A DNA stretch of 17,168 nt. Source: Chloroflexota bacterium (GTDB lineage Bacteria; Chloroflexota; Anaerolineae; Anaerolineales; UBA4823). The notes beneath the pieces are model-generated. The model searched no databases. It was not told the DNA's origin and worked only from the letters and a program-made list of their open reading frames with translations. Shown here in pieces: positions 6,915 to 14,440 of this stretch; within the stretch, counting starts at the first letter, position 1; every line of letters begins with the position of its first letter. A program made the translations under genes and the position numbers. The DNA is taken from positions 1 to 17,168 of the forward strand of contig JAAZNS010000289.1 in assembly GCA_012798185.1 (NCBI GenBank), given 5' to 3'.

Positions 6915-7871
6915 TTATCCACCGAATAATATATTCTTTAGAGCAGAATGCATTAACATTAAAAATGCCGGTGTCATTAGTACAATGCAGATTGATGGGA
7001 ATATTAAGATTGCCATAGGGATCAACATTTTAATCGGCGCTTTATGCGCCAATTCTTCCGCTAATTGGCGCCGTTTAACACGCATTTGATCCGATTGAAT
7101 TCGGAGAACTTTAGCCAGGCTGACTCCCAACTGTTCACTTTGAATAACAGCTGCTACAAAGCTGGTCATCTCGGGTACCCCCAATCGATCGGACATATCT
7201 TTCAAGGCTTCACGCCTGAGCTTGCCCAATTGAATTTCACGTAATGCTCTCCCAAAAGCCAGCGACAATTCATTATCCCATTTCTCGCTTACTTTTTGCA
7301 TCGCGCCATCAAATCCTAACCCAGCTTCAACGCATATGGTCAATAAATCTAAAGCATCCGGCATAGCTTTTCTAACTTCCTTTTGCCGGCGCTGAATTTT
7401 GCTGGTCAATAATAGTTCGGGAATATAAAAACCAATCAGTACAAAAAATATGATTACAACCGTTTTTCTTAACCAATTCCAACCAGCGGGACCCATCGTA
7501 AAAAGGAAAGTTAATAATGCACCAACCCCAAGTGCAATGATAAACCGAGAAGCCCAGAAAATGGTAGGGTCAAGCCCGCGCGGATTCCCTGCCATTTCTA
7601 TTTTTTGAGCAGTGGTTTGGAGTGCATTTTGGGGAGTAAACCGCAGCGCAATTTCCCCTAATTTTCTTGCCAGCGGCATGATGATTCTATCGCTTATAGG
7701 TTGAGAAAGTTCAATTTCCTCTAAAGATGCCGCTTCACCCCTGGCAGCAAATTCAGCTAACCGTGTCTGTAATGGATCATCACGCTGTGAATCCCTTACT
7801 CCCACGAACACCAGTACAACAGCGGCAATCAGTATGACTAAAGCAATAATAACAATAATAGTAATTCCCAT
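6915..7871 (-). CDS. tadC: Tad pilus inner-membrane platform protein TadC
   Basis: Second membrane platform subunit of the Tad/Flp pilus machine (type II secretion system F family). It works with TadB to couple the TadA motor to pilin extraction from the membrane. The protein (318 residues) has an N-terminal membrane helix (about 3-26), a charged loop, two helices around residues 105-150 in this numbering, a T2SSF core (MPDALDLLTICVEAGLGFDGAMQKV ... LGVPEMTSFVAAVIQSEQLGVSLAKVL) and a C-terminal hydrophobic pair (about 280-310). The frame could begin at a TTG at 7886, but GGAG (complement of 7881-7884) lies 9 bases before the ATG at 7869-7871, which is preferred. The gap from tadB is 34 bp. 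Confidence 0.92.
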   Translation of the reverse strand: MGITIIVIIALVILIAAVVLVFVGVRDSQRDDPLQTRLAEFAARGEAASLEEIELSQPISDRIIMPLARKLGEIALRFTPQNALQTTAQKIEMAGNPRGLDPTIFWASRFIIALGVGALLTFLFTMGPAGWNWLRKTVVIIFFVLIGFYIPELLLTSKIQRRQKEVRKAMPDALDLLTICVEAGLGFDGAMQKVSEKWDNELSLAFGRALREIQLGKLRREALKDMSDRLGVPEMTSFVAAVIQSEQLGVSLAKVLRIQSDQMRVKRRQLAEELAHKAPIKMLIPMAILIFPSICIVLMTPAFLMLMHSALKNILFGG

Positions 7872-7905
7872 ATCTGCAATCTCCAAATTAATCGCCAGTT
7901 AGAAT

Positions 7906-8877
7906 TTACACCTCAATATTAGCAATGCGCGTCATTATGTAATAACCAGATATGATTAAAATAACAGCCAGGCTTAAAGCAATCAAGCCAATCGTTCTGG
8001 TTTCTGGATTAAAAAATTGCATCATATATGGTCTATTGATAAGCCATAATACCAAACTAATGATCGCTGGCAGAGAAGACAAAAATCTTCCCGAATAGAT
8101 TACTTGTGAGGTAAGAACGCGTATTTCACCCTTAATTCTGATTCTCTCACGGATGGTGTGAGAAATCGTATCCAAAATTTCTGCTAAATTACCGCCGACT
8201 TCTCGTTGTACATTCATAGCGGCAATAACCAAATCCAGGTCATCGCTGGGAATACGACGGAATAAATTATCCAGAGCACGTTCCATTGGGATACCCAATT
8301 GCATTTCCTGAACTACCCGGCGGAATTCATCGGAAATTGGCGGGGGCATTTCTTTGCTGACCGCTTCCATAGCTTGCATTGTAGAATAACCTGCCCGCAG
8401 CCCATTTACCATTAAGTTCAGCATATCAGCCAGTTGATCATTGAATCGTAATAACCTCTGTCCTTGTAACCGCTTCACATACATCCTGGGTAATGATGCC
8501 CCAATGGCAATACCAATAATGCCAAAAAGTATCGATTGACCCCCCAAATACCAGCTGATTGCCCCTACTCCAACCCCAACAATAACCATCAACGCCAGAT
8601 ATTCACCCATTCGCAGTTTTAAATCTGCGCGCGCTAAATCCCGCGCAATTTTTGCCCCCCAGGTATACCGCTCGATTTTTGTCTCAAGCCAGTCTCCAAC
8701 AGGAGTCGCCCGCTCACCTTTTTCTTTGGTTGCCTGAACTTCGTTTTCGATATATTTCCCCAGCCGTTCTTCAATTAACGACTGCTCACTGGTGACAGTC
8801 ACAATTATCCCAATGATAAAAAGGAGAAATACGAGGCTTCCGCCGGCAATGAGAATAATATTCATTATTGGAGACAT
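7906..8877 (-). CDS. tadB: Tad pilus inner-membrane platform protein TadB
   Basis: First platform subunit of the Tad/Flp pilus machine, type II secretion system F family. The 323 residues show an N-terminal helix (about 5-28), a central hydrophobic pair (about 90-128), the T2SSF core (FNDQLADMLNLMVNGLRAGYSTMQAMEAVSKEMPPPISDEF ... DLDLVIAAMNVQREVGGNLAEILDTISHTIRERIRIKGEI) and C-terminal helices (about 258-315). It starts 31 bp after the tadA stop with a poor ribosome binding site, so its translation may depend on reading of tadA. An interrupted tadA could therefore lower its expression; this is an inference. Confidence 0.93.
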   Translation of the reverse strand: MSPIMNIILIAGGSLVFLLFIIGIIVTVTSEQSLIEERLGKYIENEVQATKEKGERATPVGDWLETKIERYTWGAKIARDLARADLKLRMGEYLALMVIVGVGVGAISWYLGGQSILFGIIGIAIGASLPRMYVKRLQGQRLLRFNDQLADMLNLMVNGLRAGYSTMQAMEAVSKEMPPPISDEFRRVVQEMQLGIPMERALDNLFRRIPSDDLDLVIAAMNVQREVGGNLAEILDTISHTIRERIRIKGEIRVLTSQVIYSGRFLSSLPAIISLVLWLINRPYMMQFFNPETRTIGLIALSLAVILIISGYYIMTRIANIEV

Positions 8878-8908
8878 ATCAAAAATCCGATTGTTTTATA
8901 AATTAAGA

Positions 8909-10306
8909 TTAATATCGTCTCCGATCGCCAATTCCAAATATTGAGGCAGGCAGATGAATTCCCGAAGCCTCAATTTTATCGATAAATTTCGGGCGCAATC
9001 CCGTTGGTCGTAATCTGCCCATGACTTTGCCATCATCATAACCAGTTTGCTCGAACAAGAAAAGATCAGTCATAGTAATGACATCACCTTCCATGCCGCT
9101 CACTTCAGTGATGTTAACAACCTTTCGTGTACCATCTCTCAATCTTTCCTGATGGATTACTAAATAGATTGCCGAGGAGATTTGTTCTCGAATTGCACGT
9201 ACTGGTAATTCCATCCCTGCCATTAATGCCATTGTCTCAACACGAGCTAAAGTATCCCGTGGACTGTTGGAGTGGGCAGTAGTCATTGAACCATCGTGAC
9301 CAGTGTTCATAGCTTGCAACATGTCCAAAGCAGCTTCATCGCGAATTTCTCCAACGATGATCCGGTCGGGTCTCATCCGCAACGCGTTAATTACTAACTG
9401 CCTGATTGTCACCTCACCTCTTCCCTCGATATTTGGCGGGCGAGATTCAAGGGTAACAACATGTTCCTGACGTAATTGAAGCTCGGCTGCATTTTCTATG
9501 GTAATAATGCGTTCATCATTTGGAATAAATTGAGAAAGGATATTTAATAAAGTCGTTTTTCACGAAACGGTACCACCGGAAATGATTATATTCAATCGTG
9601 ATTCAACGCATGCTTTTAAAAACTGAAGCGCTTCCGTAGATATGGTTCCAAATTGGATTAGCTGCTCGATCGTAAGCGGATTCTTGAAGAATTTACGGAT
9701 GGTAATTACCGGTCCAACCAAAGAGATGGGTGGAATGACTGCATTTACACGGGAGCCGTCTGGTAAACGGGCATCAACATATGGGCTCGATTCATCAATT
9801 CTACGACCAAGGGGTGCCACAATACGATCAATGATCCTCATTACATGCTCATCGCTTTCGAATGTAAAGGGAACACGAATAATTTTGCCAGCGCGTTCTA
9901 CATATATATTCTTCGCCCCGTTTACCATAACTTCGGTGATGGTATCATCTTCCAAGAGAGGCTGCAAAGGACCAAACCCAAGAATTTCTGCAGAAATTTG
10001 CTCGAACAACCGATGACGTTCGGGTCGAGAAAGAACGATATTTTCTTCCGCCAATACCTGTTCGAATAACTCTTGAATAGTATTCCGAACTTCATTTACC
10101 TTGGAAATATCCATCCCCGGATCGAGTTCTGCGAGTAAGCGATTTTGAACACGGGTTTTTAAATCCATGTATGTATCCCGTTGTGAGGTAACACCGGGGG
10201 GAGCAACTTTCCTGGTTTGAAGTTGGGCTAATCGTGATCTACCATCACCTTCTTCAACTGTTGGGGCTTTTCCTTGCCCTTGTTCAATTCGCTTCAAGAG
10301 AGACAT
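8909..10306 (-). pseudogene. tadA: Tad pilus assembly ATPase TadA (CpaF), interrupted by an in-frame TGA in the Walker A loop
   Basis: Type II/IV secretion hexameric ATPase that powers Tad pilus assembly. It is one continuous frame of 465 sense positions plus a stop. The first 248 codons encode the N-terminal region and N2 domain (EILGFGPLQPLLEDDTITEVMVNGAKNIYVER ... PYVDARLPDGSRVNAVIPPISLVGPVITIRKF). The frame then reads LNIIISGGTVS-TGA-KTTLLNIL where the family has GGTGSGKTT. So the glycine codon GGA is TGA (9560-9562), and the glycine two codons before it is GTT, valine (9566-9568). After the TGA the same frame is fully family-like: IITIENAAELQLRQEHVVTLESRPPNIEGRGEVTIRQLVINALRMRPDRIIVGEIRDEAALDMLQAMNTGHDGSMTTAHSNSPRD and the C-terminal RAIREQISSAIYLVIHQERLRDGTR. 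A GTG at 9410-9412 could restart translation but would lack the P-loop. The ATG at 10304-10306 (AAGG 9 bases upstream) is preferred to a TTG at 10312. No frameshift is needed. It is either a recent pseudogene or a base-call problem. Confidence 0.9.
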
Positions 10307-10336
10307 ATACAATATACCTTTATTTATTATTAATAA

Positions 10337-11602
10337 TTATTTTTTTGCCATTTTCCGTAAAGGTATCGATGGAGCCGGGCTTTTATCAACATCCATTTCC
10401 GCAATCTCCGATAGCCGCTGCCTTACCGTTTCAGCTAATTGAAGAATTGCTCTGGTAACTGGACGAGATTTATCTCCCATCATAAAAGGAAGACCTCGAT
10501 TTATCGAAGGAATTACAACCCTTTCTTCCATGGGTATCACACAAGGAATCTCACGTTTAAAGCTTTCTGCAACTTTTTCTGGAGTAATTCCAATTCGCTT
10601 ATCAAATCGATTCATGATAAAAATGATTCGCTTTTGATCAATACTTAATGCATCAATTACATCAAAAAATAATCTTGTGTTTTTAATTGCCGGGATGTCT
10701 TGAGTTGTAATTAATATTATGATATCGCAAATATCAAAACATGCAAGCGTTATATCATCTAAAGAGGATGTTGTATCAACAACTATATACGTAAAAAGCT
10801 TTTTTAAATAAGTGAGTATTTTTGTAAATTGATCGCCGGTAACACTTTCTGCATACTCTGGTCGTGGAGGAGCCGCTAATAATTTTATGTTCGTCGATGC
10901 ATGATTGATCAACACATCGCTTAAAACATCAGCATCAAGTTCTTCTACTCTAGGAGCGAGATCTGCTATGCTGTTTTTTACCTGTTCATTAAAAAAAACC
11001 GCGACATCGCCAAATTGTAAATTCCCATCAATTAGAACAGCAGGGGTTTCATCATTGTGCAGCGCCAATCCAAGATTCACAGCAATTGTGGTAGTGCCAA
11101 CGCCTCCTTTTGGGCTGTATACCGCAATAACCCTTCCGGGTGCACCTCCGGCACCTAAATGAGCCGCGCCTACTCCTGCACCGCCAACCATTGCAGCAGG
11201 AACTTTATCTTTTTCTTCCAGCGCCATCTTGCCCGCACGACGTATCGCTGCAGTTAATTCATCTACAGAGGGAGGTTTGGTTAAAAAGTCGCGCGCCCCA
11301 GCCAGCATAGCCCGCCGCATATAATTAGGATCCCCTTGTACTGACAAGATGACAATCTGCGTAAAAGGAATATTTCTGCGGATGGTTTCAGTGGCAGCAA
11401 TGCCATCCATATCCGGCATGTTAATGTCCATTAATATGACGTCGGGTTTAGTCTCTTTTGCAACATCAATTCCTTCCCGACCAGTCCGCGCAACACCAAC
11501 TACTTCAATATCGCTCTCAAATTGTAATAATTTCCGAATATTTTCCCTTGTTTCGGCAATATCGTCGACAATAACTACCCGTATTTTTTCACCTGCACCC
11601 AT
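10337..11602 (-). CDS. cpaE: CpaE/TadZ-type pilus localisation protein with receiver and MinD/ParA-like ATPase domains
   Basis: The CpaE/TadZ family places the Tad pilus machine in the cell. The 421 residues carry an N-terminal response-regulator receiver (about 6-125) with the acidic pair D13/D14, phosphoacceptor D59 (ILMDINMPDMDG) and K109 (FLTKPP) all present. A Gly/Ala-rich linker (about 138-155) leads to a MinD/ParA-like ATPase with a deviant Walker A (YSPKGGVGTTT, 162-172), an A-prime aspartate (LIDGNLQFGDVAVFF, D192) and YIVVDTTSSLDD. Many proteobacterial CpaE receivers are degenerate, whereas this one could be phosphorylated. The kinase encoded upstream at 13379-14440 is a possible donor (inference). 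The start ATG has GGAG 7 bases upstream. It follows cpaB by 45 bp and precedes tadA by about 30 bp. Confidence 0.93.
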   Translation of the reverse strand: MGAGEKIRVVIVDDIAETRENIRKLLQFESDIEVVGVARTGREGIDVAKETKPDVILMDINMPDMDGIAATETIRRNIPFTQIVILSVQGDPNYMRRAMLAGARDFLTKPPSVDELTAAIRRAGKMALEEKDKVPAAMVGGAGVGAAHLGAGGAPGRVIAVYSPKGGVGTTTIAVNLGLALHNDETPAVLIDGNLQFGDVAVFFNEQVKNSIADLAPRVEELDADVLSDVLINHASTNIKLLAAPPRPEYAESVTGDQFTKILTYLKKLFTYIVVDTTSSLDDITLACFDICDIIILITTQDIPAIKNTRLFFDVIDALSIDQKRIIFIMNRFDKRIGITPEKVAESFKREIPCVIPMEERVVIPSINRGLPFMMGDKSRPVTRAILQLAETVRQRLSEIAEMDVDKSPAPSIPLRKMAKK

Positions 11603-11647
11603 CGATGCACTCCATATTGAGGAATGGAATTATGACTTATTCAATAA

Positions 11648-12775
11648 TTAGGGTTCCGGCGTAGGAACTACAACAACTGTTGGTAAGGGTGCTACATAGA
11701 CATCATCTGCTCTTGGATCAACGCCATAAGGTAATTTCACTGGGATAGGAATATCATATTGATCTAGCAAAAACTGCAGAGTAGCTGCTTCAGTTTGTAC
11801 CCGGCTGTCGTCATTTGCAGAGCGTAAAACCAAAGTAATTTGTGCTCCTGAATAGATTAAATAATTCAGAGAGATTGCATCCTGCGGTGTAACGATCAGG
11901 CTTATATAATCTGGTGGTTGAGATTGTACAGTTGTAGTTTGGCCTTCAGCAGCACCTTCCTCCGCAGTGGCAGGTTTCGTTTTTTGTCCTCCCAATAAAT
12001 TTTCAGCGTAATTACCTACATTTAGAACTATTGCATTCTGCAGTAAATTTTGGCTTACTAATCTTGGTCGTTGGTTGGTTCGATTTTCAGAAGTTCGTTT
12101 TCCCTCGGAAGGGACCGAATAAGTTGTCCATCCCAAACTGGCAATAGTTTCTCCCTTTCCAACGAATGCATTTTCTGCATAATCACTATAAATCAAATTA
12201 GTGCCCGCCTCGCTTGTTACAACATTAGGTGCAATGATCGCATCCACTCTATTGGGCAACATGGTCTGCCAATCAGTATCCAAATCGATCATTCGCAATG
12301 TTACGATTACATTGACATGATCTCCTGCTTGCGGCGGATATGATACAGTGGATATTCGATTGATGGGAAGTGATATGGCTACCATTCCGCGTGGAATAGA
12401 GAGGGCAATATTTGAACCTGTGCCAGATAATTCTTCTGCAGATGAAGCTAACATGGATGCATTAAGAAATGTTCCAGCTTCCAGGTCGTATTTCGCCATT
12501 TTACCCACTACCTGCCTGATATCTTCGAACATTCCGGAATAAAATAATTTTCGCGAAATCGGAAGTAATTGTAAAGATTCTGCGTTGATTACTTCACCCC
12601 GTGAAATTGATTGTGCCATAACAACAACATTTACTGTATCTTCTGGGGTAGGTGCTGCTGTTTGTTCTCCTCCCGTTCCTGCAGGACGAAGGAAACGCTG
12701 CCAGACTACAACGACTGCGAGCAATCCCAGTAGTAGGATAAATGCCAAATAGAAAAATATACGCCCTCGACGCAT
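11648..12775 (-). CDS. cpaB: CpaB/RcpC-type Tad pilus assembly protein (SAF domain)
   Basis: Envelope protein of the Tad/Flp system with one N-terminal membrane anchor (about residues 5-24, IFFYLAFILLLGLLAVVVVW) and the rest outside the membrane. A SAF domain (about 48-110: VVVMAQSISRGEVINAESLQLLPI ... YDLEAGTFLNASML) is followed by the RcpC/CpaB core (AISLPINRISTVSYPPQAGDHVNVIVTLR ... YISLIVTPQDAISLNYLIYSGAQITLVLRS) and a proline-rich tail (PLPTVVVVPTPEP). A TTG-initiated frame begins at 12787, but GGAGG (complement of 12781-12785) lies 5 bases before the ATG at 12773-12775, giving 375 residues beginning MRRGRIFF. It is the first gene after the flp terminator and has its own promoter candidate at 12829-12856. 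No secretin gene (rcpA) is in the window, as expected if the organism lacks a classical outer membrane or keeps it elsewhere. Confidence 0.9.
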   Translation of the reverse strand: MRRGRIFFYLAFILLLGLLAVVVVWQRFLRPAGTGGEQTAAPTPEDTVNVVVMAQSISRGEVINAESLQLLPISRKLFYSGMFEDIRQVVGKMAKYDLEAGTFLNASMLASSAEELSGTGSNIALSIPRGMVAISLPINRISTVSYPPQAGDHVNVIVTLRMIDLDTDWQTMLPNRVDAIIAPNVVTSEAGTNLIYSDYAENAFVGKGETIASLGWTTYSVPSEGKRTSENRTNQRPRLVSQNLLQNAIVLNVGNYAENLLGGQKTKPATAEEGAAEGQTTTVQSQPPDYISLIVTPQDAISLNYLIYSGAQITLVLRSANDDSRVQTEAATLQFLLDQYDIPIPVKLPYGVDPRADDVYVAPLPTVVVVPTPEP

Positions 12776-12780
12776 GATAG

Positions 12781-12785
12781 CCTCC
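12781..12785 (-). promoter_or_regulatory. Ribosome binding site deciding the cpaB start
   Basis: GGAGG on the minus strand, 5 bases before the ATG at 12773-12775. The upstream TTG at 12785-12787 overlaps this site and so is unlikely to be the start. Confidence 0.75.
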
Positions 12786-12828
12786 AAAAGGATTGTTCAA
12801 AATTCAAAAAATTAATATCAACAATATT

Positions 12829-12856
12829 ATCATAGCCGTAATGTTGCATAAGTCAA
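12829..12856 (-). promoter_or_regulatory. Candidate sigma-70-type promoter for cpaB and the downstream pilus genes
   Basis: Minus-strand TTGACT (12851-12856), a 16-bp spacer and TATGAT (12829-12834). It lies about 55 bp before the cpaB start and after the flp terminator, so the assembly genes could be transcribed independently of the pilin. The match is reasonable but the region is AT-rich. Confidence 0.5.
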
Positions 12857-13051
12857 GCCAAGATATTTATTATCGCCCCATATTTCTACAATCCGCACGT
12901 TGATCCTGCCTTTTTTCCTTTAAATTTTTGGATAATATATTATAGTCTACCCGATTATTTTTAGATAGACCAAACAATCTTGTTATGTTTATTGAAATAA
13001 TTGAAAAACACTTTTTCGGAAAAAAAGTATGGAGAACTAGAGATAATAATA

Positions 13052-13081
13052 CAAAAGCCCTGGTATTATTCAGGGCTTTTG
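13052..13081 (-). terminator. Intrinsic terminator after flp
   Basis: Perfect 11-bp stem (CAAAAGCCCTG/CAGGGCTTTTG) with an 8-nt loop, followed on the minus strand by TATTATTATC. It lies 39 bp after the flp stop. Partial read-through would give high pilin and lower machine expression, which suits a major subunit. Confidence 0.85.
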
Positions 13082-13120
13082 CGATATTCCTTAATATCGA
13101 ACAAATTGATGGATAATCTT

Positions 13121-13267
13121 TTACAGATTATGGATGATGTTGCTAAACACATTGCTGATGGCAGGGCCAAGGATGACCAAAATAACGATTACAACAATCG
13201 CAACCAAAACAAGAATTAACGCATATTCAACGAGACCCTGGCCTTTTTCCTTCGGTGAGAATAACAT
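13121..13267 (-). CDS. flp: Flp/Fap-type major pilin (short type IVb prepilin)
   Basis: A 48-residue prepilin: a short leader MLFSPKEKG, then QGLVEYALILVLVAIVVIVILVIL and a short tail PAISNVFSNIIHNL. The cleavage site is predicted after Gly9, giving mature Gln1 and the required Glu5 followed by Tyr6, the Flp signature. The hydrophobic helix fills most of the mature chain. The ATG at 13265-13267 has AAAGGAG 8 bases before it (complement of 13276-13282), and a near-consensus promoter lies at 13322-13350. Its own terminator follows. It lies between the two-component genes and the assembly genes on the same strand. No dedicated prepilin peptidase gene (tadV/cpaA) is in the window, so processing must rely on one encoded elsewhere. 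Confidence 0.93.
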   Translation of the reverse strand: MLFSPKEKGQGLVEYALILVLVAIVVIVILVILGPAISNVFSNIIHNL

Positions 13268-13321
13268 GGTTTTTGCTCCTTTCTTAATCAGATAAACATA
13301 GCGGGTTTAGATGATGACTAC

Positions 13322-13350
13322 ATTATAAAAAATCTTTTAAAATTTTGCAA
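13322..13350 (-). promoter_or_regulatory. Sigma-70-type promoter of flp
   Basis: Minus-strand TTGCAA (13345-13350), a 17-bp spacer and a perfect TATAAT (13322-13327). The strength of this match plus the good ribosome binding site predicts high expression of the pilin. Confidence 0.8.
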
Positions 13351-13357
13351 TATGCAA
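13345..13357. promoter_or_regulatory. Inverted repeat TTGCA-N3-TGCAA over the flp -35 box
   Basis: Perfect 5-bp arms overlapping and extending upstream of the -35 element. A regulator binding here could block or contact RNA polymerase. The response regulator encoded just upstream is a candidate by position, but nothing in the sequence proves it. Confidence 0.35.
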
Positions 13358-13378
13358 ATAATGAAATTTTCCTTGCAA

Positions 13379-14440
13379 TTATGATAAGACTTCCAGCTCC
13401 GCTGCCGGTACCTTGAATGTTACTGTAGTTCCCTGATTCGCTATGCTTTCTAGATCAAATGAGCCGCCCAACATTTCCACACGCTCTTTAATCACTCGTA
13501 ATCCCATATTCCCCCGGTTATTAATAATTGTCTCATCGAACCCCTTTCCGTTATCTTCGACCATGACCCTGATATCATTATCGCCCATATCAACCAAAAT
13601 TTTTACCTGCGAAGCCTGACTGTGTTTTAAAGCATTACCCAATAATTCCTGAATAGCCCGAAACAACATGACTTCCAAGTATGCTTCAAGCCGCCTCTCT
13701 ACGCCCGTTACCGTGAGTGTTATTTCCACATTTTGCCTTCCATGAAAGGCATCAACATATCTTTTTAGAGTAGGTACAACACCCAAATCGTCTAACATCA
13801 TCGGACGCAGCTCGAAAATGAAATCTCGAACCTTTTGAAAAGTACTTGTTGCAGATGTTTTTAAATTTGCCAGCTCGTCTTTTGCTTTATTTTGATCAAT
13901 CGCAAATAACCGCATAGCAATTTCAGTTTGCAAAATAAAATTAGATAACGCTTGTGCTGGTCCATCATGCATTTGTCGTGACAGCCGTTGACGTTCCGCT
14001 TCCTGTGCTTGAATTAACATTTCCACGGATTCTGAAGTGGCTATCGATCCCGCAGGTTGAAAATCAGTAGGTGATGACGATTGAAGCGTCTGCAACACAT
14101 GATCTAATGTTGCAATATATTGTTTCAGGTGAGCCTGATCACTGTGTAATTTTTCTAACTGCCCCCTCATCTCGAATAAGCGTTGACGGACATCGATGGC
14201 TGTATCGTAGATTGAAAGAATATCTTTGCGCGGCAAATTTTCAAGCTGCCCTTTTAATTGGCTTAAATTTGCACTCATTGCCGCGTTTCTTTCGGTTAAT
14301 TTCCCAACTTCACCCTGACGGTGTTCTAACATCAATTCAATTTCGGATAGCTCGTTTTTTCGCGATTCCAATTCAGTGGTTAATTCATTTTTGATGATTT
14401 CGAGCAGGTTCTCTTCGTTTTGTTCGATAATATCGTTCAT
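13379..14440 (-). CDS. DegS-like cytoplasmic sensor histidine kinase
   Basis: Histidine kinase of the HisKA_3/NarL-partner type without membrane segments. The N-terminal half (about 1-120) is rich in E, K, L and Q and predicted to be coiled coil, with a DegS-like stretch (SIYDTAIDVRQRLFEMRGQLEKLHSDQ, 77-102). The dimerisation/phosphotransfer helix is EAERQRLSRQMHDGPAQALSN (147-167) with His158. The ATPase domain has an N box (QELLGNALKHS, 264-274), G1 (EDNGKGFD, 295-302) and G2 (NMGLRVIKERV, 311-321). All key residues are present. Two starts are possible; the ATG at 14438-14440 overlaps the regulator stop as ATGA and gives 353 residues, and an ATG at 14485 would add 15. The overlap indicates coupled translation with the regulator. 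What it senses is not visible, though a soluble kinase suggests a cytoplasmic signal. Confidence 0.92.
   Translation of the reverse strand: MNDIIEQNEENLLEIIKNELTTELESRKNELSEIELMLEHRQGEVGKLTERNAAMSANLSQLKGQLENLPRKDILSIYDTAIDVRQRLFEMRGQLEKLHSDQAHLKQYIATLDHVLQTLQSSSPTDFQPAGSIATSESVEMLIQAQEAERQRLSRQMHDGPAQALSNFILQTEIAMRLFAIDQNKAKDELANLKTSATSTFQKVRDFIFELRPMMLDDLGVVPTLKRYVDAFHGRQNVEITLTVTGVERRLEAYLEVMLFRAIQELLGNALKHSQASQVKILVDMGDNDIRVMVEDNGKGFDETIINNRGNMGLRVIKERVEMLGGSFDLESIANQGTTVTFKVPAAELEVLS

Larger units (their letters stand above)
12776..13120. other. Intergenic region between flp and cpaB
   Basis: About 345 bp without a gene. From the flp side it holds the flp terminator (13052-13081), then a small A/T hairpin (ACTTTTT/AAAAAGT, 13010-13028, with T-runs on the minus strand), an AT palindrome ATAATATATTAT (12933-12944) that includes a TATAAT but lacks a good -35, and the cpaB promoter candidate with its ribosome binding site. 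No coding frame of interest was seen on either strand. Confidence 0.6.

Noticed and set aside
9560..9562. TGA in tadA read as glycine (alternative code) or selenocysteine
   Set aside because: nadC and the response regulator both end in TGA at ATGA overlaps, so TGA is a normal stop here. There is no GC-rich hairpin just after the TGA that would serve as a bacterial SECIS element, and selenocysteine at a P-loop glycine makes no sense.
9413..9562. Programmed or accidental frameshift splitting tadA
   Set aside because: The two halves are in the same frame, and the codons between them are fully TadA-like. Only the TGA separates them.
9642..10016. 124-residue plus-strand frame opposite tadA
   Set aside because: It lies antisense within a strongly conserved gene and has no family features, so it is a shadow frame.
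14071..14394. 107-residue plus-strand frame opposite the kinase gene
   Set aside because: It is a shadow of the kinase's coiled-coil region with no recognisable domain.
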